A stretch of DNA of 9,905 nt from Candidatus Methanophagales archaeon (lineage in GTDB: Archaea > Halobacteriota > Syntropharchaeia > Alkanophagales > Methanospirareceae), in assembly GCA_030668065.1 (NCBI GenBank), contig DAOUUS010000041.1, positions 1-9,905 of the forward strand. The letters are read 5' to 3'. The position numbers and the translations under genes were made by a program. This document shows positions 6,001 through 9,905 of the stretch, in pieces. Under the pieces are notes generated by a model. The model was not told the DNA's origin. It worked only from the letters and a program-made list of their open reading frames with translations, and made no database searches. Position 1 is the stretch's first letter; every line of letters starts with the position of its first letter.

Positions 6001-6017
6001 AATATAAAAACCTTTCC
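6001..6017 (-). promoter_or_regulatory. BRE/TATA promoter of cytochrome copy 2
   Basis: The minus strand reads GGAAAGG followed directly by TTTTTATATT, a good match to an archaeal BRE plus TATA box. It is centred about 41 bases upstream of the ATG at 5964, which predicts a leader of some 16 bases containing a weak AGGT ribosome site (5971-5974). It is the best-looking promoter in the window. Confidence 0.55.
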
Positions 6018-6107
6018 GTTTTTTCGCTAGAAACCACAAGATTCGGCATAGCGACACCTATTTTGTTTCGTTTTTCCTGTGTCTGCATCCGAAGGAGAAT
6101 TCGTAAA

Positions 6108-7169
6108 TTATAACAACTCATACAAGGTGTTTCTCCTTCTTGGCGTTCTTCCGGCATCCTTTATCAATCGCTCTAAGTCGTCGGGACTCATATATTCACC
6201 AACAGTAGAACCCGATAACCGCGAGATATTCTCCTCCATTAACGTACCGCCTAAGTCATTTGCACCGGAAAATAGCATCTTCTGCGCATCCTTCAGACCC
6301 AATTTCACCCAGGATGCCTGTATGTTACTGCAATACGGATGAAGAATAACCCTTGCGAGTGCATGCACGATTGCAGAGTCCTGGGAAGAGACACTTATGT
6401 CCACCATCTTCCCCAGTTCATTGTTCTTTCGCATGAATTTCAGCAGCACAAACTCCGTGAAGCCGCCCGTGTCCTTTTGTATATCCCGTATCTTGAATAT
6501 ATGGTTTATTCTATCCTCTAAAGATTCGATGTGCCCGTACAGGATTGTGGCTGTTGACGGTATACCCAACCGATGTGCTGTCGTTACTATCTCCGTCCAT
6601 TTTGCGGTATTTACCTTATTAGGGCATATTATCGCCCTTATAGAATCATCAAGTATCTCTGCCGCGGTCCCAGGGATAGTACCCAACCCTGCACCCTTCA
6701 ATTCTTTCAGCACTTCCTCTTCTGTCATCCCGGATTTTATCGCAACGTAGTATATCTCCATCGGCGAGAAGGCGTGTATATGCACGTCATATTGCGACTT
6801 TATGCTTTCAAGAATTCCGCAATAGTCTGATATTTCAAGGTCGGGATGCAGGCCGCTTTGAATACATATCTCCGTTGCATCGTTATTCACCGCCTCTTCT
6901 ACTTTCTCTAAGATCGCATCCATGCTCAGCATATAGCCATGTTCCTTCTCAGCCCTGAATGCACAGAACTTGCAGTCGCCTACACAAACATTCGTAAAAT
7001 TTATGTTCCTGTTCACCACGTAAGTGACAATATCGCCGTTCTCCTTCGCTCGTAGCTCATCCGCAATACACCACAAATAGGGTGGATTACTCGCTAAAAC
7101 TAGCGCATCTTCTCGCTCTATCGTGCCATGCCGTATCCGCTCGTATAACTCCTCAAAAACCGCTTTCAT
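6108..7169 (-). CDS. cofH: 5-amino-6-(D-ribitylamino)uracil--L-tyrosine 4-hydroxyphenyl transferase (FO synthase subunit 2)
   Basis: The 353-residue protein has the radical SAM motif CX3CX2C at Cys62, Cys66 and Cys69 (NFTNVCVGDCKFCAF). Family signatures follow: IQSGLHPDL, HAFSPMEI, GTIPGTAAEIL and, near the end, QASWVKLG and GANDLGGTLMEENIS. The length is normal. CofH joins the tyrosine-derived hydroxybenzyl group to the ribitylaminouracil; CofG then closes the ring to give FO, the chromophore of coenzyme F420, the hydride carrier of methanogenesis and its reversal. MqnC of the futalosine menaquinone route is a close relative and cannot be excluded by motif alone, but the neighbouring methanogenesis marker favours CofH. 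cofG is not in the window. A TATATAAG-like box about 30 bases before the ATG suggests a very short leader. Confidence 0.9.
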   Translation of the reverse strand: MKAVFEELYERIRHGTIEREDALVLASNPPYLWCIADELRAKENGDIVTYVVNRNINFTNVCVGDCKFCAFRAEKEHGYMLSMDAILEKVEEAVNNDATEICIQSGLHPDLEISDYCGILESIKSQYDVHIHAFSPMEIYYVAIKSGMTEEEVLKELKGAGLGTIPGTAAEILDDSIRAIICPNKVNTAKWTEIVTTAHRLGIPSTATILYGHIESLEDRINHIFKIRDIQKDTGGFTEFVLLKFMRKNNELGKMVDISVSSQDSAIVHALARVILHPYCSNIQASWVKLGLKDAQKMLFSGANDLGGTLMEENISRLSGSTVGEYMSPDDLERLIKDAGRTPRRRNTLYELL

Positions 7170-7192
7170 CTCTTAAACTTGTATATTCTTAG

Positions 7193-7220
7193 CACTTATA
7201 TGCCCCGCCCACACTTATAT
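7193..7220 (-). promoter_or_regulatory. Two direct copies of a TATA-like 9-mer before cofH
   Basis: The minus strand has ATATAAGTG at 7212-7220 and again at 7193-7201, separated by a G+C-rich spacer. The copy nearer cofH is about 27-32 bases upstream of its ATG, correct for a leaderless or near-leaderless archaeal start. The farther copy overlaps the stop codon of the marker-2 gene. Confidence 0.4.
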
Positions 7221-8228
7221 CCCCGTTATTATATCCTTGTTAAGGTCAAACACCGTTGCGGTCTCTGTTCCGTCTGTTATACTCAACTTTTTAGTTGCAT
7301 TTACCTCGCCTATGATGGTAGCCGTTATCCCGGCGGATTCGAATATTTGTATGCACTCCGCACCCGCTTCTTCTGTCTTCACTGTTAGCACAAATCCCGT
7401 ACCGGGATACGTCTTTAGCCAGTGTGCAAGCGAAATAGGTGTCTTCTCCACATCAGGTCGCGGTATCTTATTCACCTCTACTGTCGCACCGGCACCGGAC
7501 GACTCGAGTAACATGCCCAGTGTGCCTAAGGCACCAGGATTGCTTATGTCTTTACCTGCTGTTGCCAGCTTCTTCTCCCCTATCTGCACCATTGTATCCA
7601 ACTGCTTTTTTATCTCTGCTGCCGACCTTTTTGTCGTGTTGTCCCACGCTAAATTGTAACTTGGATATATCCGCCCGTCAAGGTCTACCGCAGCCAATAC
7701 CTTGTCACCGGGTTTCGCACCGCTTGAATATATCACAGCATCCCGCTTTACCGTCCCCATTATGCCAACATCAAGCGCGTCATAAGAAGTGTCCGGATGT
7801 AGATGCCCACCAACCATTGGCACTCCAAACTTATTCACTCCGTCCACCATACCCCTGCCCAGTTCTGCACATATACTCTTATCCTTCGTTGACGTCAGAT
7901 TCACCATTGCCACGGGTGTACCACCCATCGCCGCTATGTCCGCCACGTTCACGAGAACTGCACAATAACCTGCCCACCAGGGATCGGCATTCAGCAATTT
8001 ACCCCAGATTCCATCCACGGCGAGTAAAATGAACTTGTCATCGTCCACGTTGAGTACTGCTGCGTCCTCACCAAATCCCGCTATCGTTTGATTTCCTACT
8101 AAATCCGCTTTGCCAAGCCACCCTACGAGGTCACATATAGCCCCCTTACGCTTCACACCCTCGAAGTTCCTCAGCTCATTAGCCAGCGATTCCAGATCTG
8201 TTCCCTCTTCTGGTTTCAGGTTTTGCAT
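7215..8228 (-). CDS. Methanogenesis marker protein 2 (AIR synthase/PurM-like)
   Basis: The 337-residue protein has the PurM/HypE/ThiL-like ATP-binding fold: GFGEDAAVL (51-59), VDGIW (71-75), NVADIAAMGGTPVAM (94-108), the VGGHLHPDT segment (139-147) and KDISNPGALGTLGMLLESSG (226-245). It matches the family known as methanogenesis marker protein 2, found almost only in methanogens and their alkane-oxidising relatives. Its reaction is unknown; the fold suggests ATP-dependent activation of a carbonyl or similar group, which is inference. Length is close to the family norm. Its ATG lies 13 bases inside the upstream HAD gene with GGAGGG just before it, a classic translational-coupling layout. cofH follows after 45 bases. 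Confidence 0.88.
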   Translation of the reverse strand: MQNLKPEEGTDLESLANELRNFEGVKRKGAICDLVGWLGKADLVGNQTIAGFGEDAAVLNVDDDKFILLAVDGIWGKLLNADPWWAGYCAVLVNVADIAAMGGTPVAMVNLTSTKDKSICAELGRGMVDGVNKFGVPMVGGHLHPDTSYDALDVGIMGTVKRDAVIYSSGAKPGDKVLAAVDLDGRIYPSYNLAWDNTTKRSAAEIKKQLDTMVQIGEKKLATAGKDISNPGALGTLGMLLESSGAGATVEVNKIPRPDVEKTPISLAHWLKTYPGTGFVLTVKTEEAGAECIQIFESAGITATIIGEVNATKKLSITDGTETATVFDLNKDIITGI

Positions 8229-9037
8229 ACTTTTCCCTCCAATTCTTCTAATATTCCTCTTATCTCACCTATATCTTTTATCCGAAAGTCCACAATCTCA
8301 AATATCTTACCCGGCCTATCTGCCTCTTCCTGTAACGATAATACCGCTATATCTGCTTCACAAAGCGCAAGATAATCGTTCCTATCGTCCCCCACCATCA
8401 TCACCTTGTGATTCCGCTTCAACTTCATAACCAAATTGCACTTATCCCCGGGCTTCAACATACCAAAGATATTCTCCGGCGGCACCTCAGGTAAATATAT
8501 CGTCATCTCTTCGCCCTCTATCCGATCTCCAGATGCTATATATATCGCGATGCCCTTCTGACTCAACTCTCTAAGGAGGGCGCGCGTGCCCGAGAAGAAT
8601 TTTATGCCACCTGCGATGACGTATTTTATCGCACCCGCCGTCATATCGACAATCAACCCTACCCCGATTACAGGAAGAATATCGCATCGCCTCAAAAAGG
8701 ACATCGTTTCGTGTATATCACCCAATTTAACTCTTTCATCCCCTAAAATGGTTTCTACCACTTCACTGTCACTAATCCCTTTTGTTTTATATACCACCTT
8801 ACTTTCTATTTTCTTCTCCCTCATCAAGTCGGATAACAATTTTGAGGCTGCTTCTTTTTCCATCGTCTCCATGTATTGCGTCTTTAAAATCACCAACGCA
8901 CCCTTTTCGAGCCGGTCAGTGATGGTCAAACCCGAAATCCTAGTGCGCTTCGCGATTCCTCTATCCATATCCTTTATGATCCTGGAAGGTGCATATAAGA
9001 CTCCGGCACCGTCAAAAACAACCGCTACGTCAGACAT
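8216..9037 (-). CDS. Soluble P-type-ATPase-like HAD family protein
   Basis: The 273-residue protein has all HAD motifs in P-type-ATPase style. Motif I is FDGAGVL with Asp9; the +2 residue is Ala11, matching the Thr of the DKTGT signature rather than the second Asp of ordinary HAD phosphatases. Motif II is IYIASGD (165-171), the motif III lysine is Lys199 in LKPGDK, and motif IV is MVGDDRND (214-221), compare GDGxND. There are no membrane helices apart from a weakly hydrophobic stretch near 121-145, so this is a cytoplasmic phospho-domain without the pump. Residues 20-145 form an insert of unknown fold. Such proteins are known in archaea as predicted soluble P-type ATPases, function unknown. 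It is the first gene of a minus-strand run and overlaps the marker-2 gene. A GAGGGG sequence precedes its ATG. Confidence 0.82.
   Translation of the reverse strand: MSDVAVVFDGAGVLYAPSRIIKDMDRGIAKRTRISGLTITDRLEKGALVILKTQYMETMEKEAASKLLSDLMREKKIESKVVYKTKGISDSEVVETILGDERVKLGDIHETMSFLRRCDILPVIGVGLIVDMTAGAIKYVIAGGIKFFSGTRALLRELSQKGIAIYIASGDRIEGEEMTIYLPEVPPENIFGMLKPGDKCNLVMKLKRNHKVMMVGDDRNDYLALCEADIAVLSLQEEADRPGKIFEIVDFRIKDIGEIRGILEELEGKVCKT
8235..8240 (-). promoter_or_regulatory. Shine-Dalgarno site of marker protein 2, inside the HAD gene
   Basis: GGAGGG on the minus strand ends six bases before the ATG at 8228 and lies within the last codons of the HAD gene. It fixes the start of the marker gene and makes coupled translation likely. 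Confidence 0.75.
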
Positions 9038-9045
9038 ATATACCG

Positions 9046-9051
9046 CCCCTC
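9046..9051 (-). promoter_or_regulatory. Probable ribosome site of the HAD gene
   Basis: GAGGGG on the minus strand ends eight bases before the ATG at 9037, supporting this start. Confidence 0.5.
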
Positions 9052-9233
9052 ATACCTCTTTTCATATCCATAATAATGCCCTTGATAGACTATTATTATA
9101 TGCTACGGTAACACGTTATCAAAGATATTGATTGCAATTGAAATAGGTATAGTAAGAGTAAAAATTAGATACCAATATGTTAATGAATATTGTATCATAT
9201 CACCCGGCAGAATAAAACAAAGGCGAAGTCAAA
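9052..9233. promoter_or_regulatory. Divergent promoter region between HAD gene and mcm
   Basis: This AT-rich stretch separates two divergently oriented genes and must carry both promoters. Minus-strand TATA-like sequences are ATAATAATA (near 9090-9100) and ATTATTATGG (near 9070). Plus-strand candidates for mcm include AATATTGTAT about 44 bases before its ATG. None is a clear consensus, and no repeat or origin-like element is evident. Confidence 0.4.
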
Positions 9234-9905
9234 ATGATGCAAGATGTGGTAACAGAGAGGTGGGAGGATTTTCTGAAGAGATATTGCTGGAGCGACCTTA
9301 TAGAGCTTTCTAATTCGTACCCGGAACACCGTAGTTTGTTTGTCAAATTCACCGATATGGACCTATACGACCCGACTCTAGCCGATATGATCTTGGAAAC
9401 ACCAGATGTCGCGATAGCTTCGGCAACTGATGCTTTAAGAGAAATGGACATGCCTACCGGCGTTACGCTTGACGAAGCAAACCTCAGAATAATAAATCTA
9501 CTGAGAAAGGTAAAGATACGAGAAATCCGGAGCAGGGACATAGGAAAGCTGGTGGCAATAGAGGGGATGGTGACAAAGGCGACAGAGGTGAGACCGCGTG
9601 TGGTAGAAGCGGTATTTGAATGCCTTATTTGCCACCATGCCTTCTCGATATTGCAAAGTGGAAGGCAATTCAAAGAGCCGATAGAGTGTGACCAGGAGAG
9701 CGGGGGATGCGGTAGGAAGGCGCGGTTCAAACTATTGGTGGAAAAGTCAAAATTCGCAAATGCGCAGAAGGTAAGGTTACAGGAGTCACCCGAGGAACTA
9801 AAAGGAGGCGAATTACCGCAAGCGGTAGACGCTTACCTCGAAGACGACATTTCGGGCGAGGTCACACCCGGAAACCGTGTTATTATTACAGGTATTCTCA
9901 GGTCA
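9234..9905 (+). CDS. mcm: Replicative DNA helicase MCM, N-terminal part (runs off the window)
   Basis: An open frame of 224 codons runs from ATG at 9234 (or the adjacent ATG at 9237) to the window end without a stop. It encodes the N-terminal domain of archaeal MCM: a helical subdomain A (about residues 1-85), the R-E-I-R-S-R-D-I-G-K-L-V-A-I-E-G strand (97-112) that opens the OB fold, a zinc-binding insert with CLIC and CDQESGGC cysteines (about 130-160), and KVRLQESPEEL typical of the family. The AAA+ ATPase part lies beyond the window. MCM forms the hexameric replicative helicase. An AAGGCG sequence about ten bases upstream may serve as ribosome site. It diverges from the HAD gene. Confidence 0.92.
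   Translation, partial: MMQDVVTERWEDFLKRYCWSDLIELSNSYPEHRSLFVKFTDMDLYDPTLADMILETPDVAIASATDALREMDMPTGVTLDEANLRIINLLRKVKIREIRSRDIGKLVAIEGMVTKATEVRPRVVEAVFECLICHHAFSILQSGRQFKEPIECDQESGGCGRKARFKLLVEKSKFANAQKVRLQESPEELKGGELPQAVDAYLEDDISGEVTPGNRVIITGILRS

Noticed and set aside
5969..6157. Minus-strand 62-residue frame between cofH and cytochrome copy 2
   Set aside because: It overlaps the end of cofH in another frame, spans the likely cytochrome promoter, and shows no recognisable motif.
6108..7169. MqnC (menaquinone futalosine pathway) instead of CofH
   Set aside because: The families are close, but the sequence signatures and the methanogenesis-marker neighbour favour CofH; no other futalosine-pathway gene is present.
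9128..9313. Plus-strand frame upstream of and overlapping mcm
   Set aside because: It overlaps the first codons of mcm in a different frame and has no ribosome site or recognisable domain.
1..9905. CRISPR array, insertion sequence, tRNA, or readthrough stop codons
   Set aside because: No regularly spaced repeats, transposase motifs, terminal repeats or tRNA-like folds were noticed, and every gene called has an uninterrupted frame with a normal stop.

Overview
The window is from an archaeon of the methanogen / anaerobic alkane-oxidiser group. Four gene types point there: the start of a replicative MCM helicase (right edge), the coenzyme F420 enzyme CofH, the methanogenesis marker protein 2 family, and an archaeal GatC. 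Several genes also have plausible purine-BRE plus TATA promoters. The tandem multiheme c-type cytochromes beside these genes fit a cytochrome-rich lineage, such as ANME archaea or their relatives (ANME-1/Syntropharchaeia-like). That placement is inference; no taxonomic marker in the window settles it.

Layout. The left edge (1-1435, + strand) holds the tail of an Lrp/AsnC-type regulator, then gatC overlapping an alpha/beta hydrolase by ATGA. From 1497 to 9037 eight genes all lie on the minus strand. In transcription order from the right they are: a soluble P-type-ATPase-like HAD protein; methanogenesis marker protein 2, overlapping the HAD gene by 13 nt with its Shine-Dalgarno site inside it; cofH; two tandem pentaheme cytochromes; two tandem radical SAM proteins; and a LEA14-like lipoprotein. 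The HAD gene diverges from mcm (9234 to the right edge, + strand).

How the genes relate. HAD and marker protein 2 look translationally coupled and may act together. CofH makes the F420 precursor used by C1 metabolism. The two cytochromes have export signals and many N-glycosylation sequons, and so should act outside the cytoplasm. Each has five heme attachment sites, and exactly five non-motif histidines align between them, which predicts five bis-histidine hemes. In the upstream copy (5233-5964) the fourth site has changed from CXXCH to CX6CH. The radical SAM pair has the CX3CX2C cluster motif, a GGE motif and one extra conserved C-terminal cysteine; their substrate is unknown. They share a 34-nt block identical at the DNA level over the cluster motif.

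No CRISPR array, transposon, tRNA or rRNA is visible. The best candidates for something new are the paired cytochromes with the variant heme site, the HAD/marker-2 couple, and the duplicated radical SAM pair.
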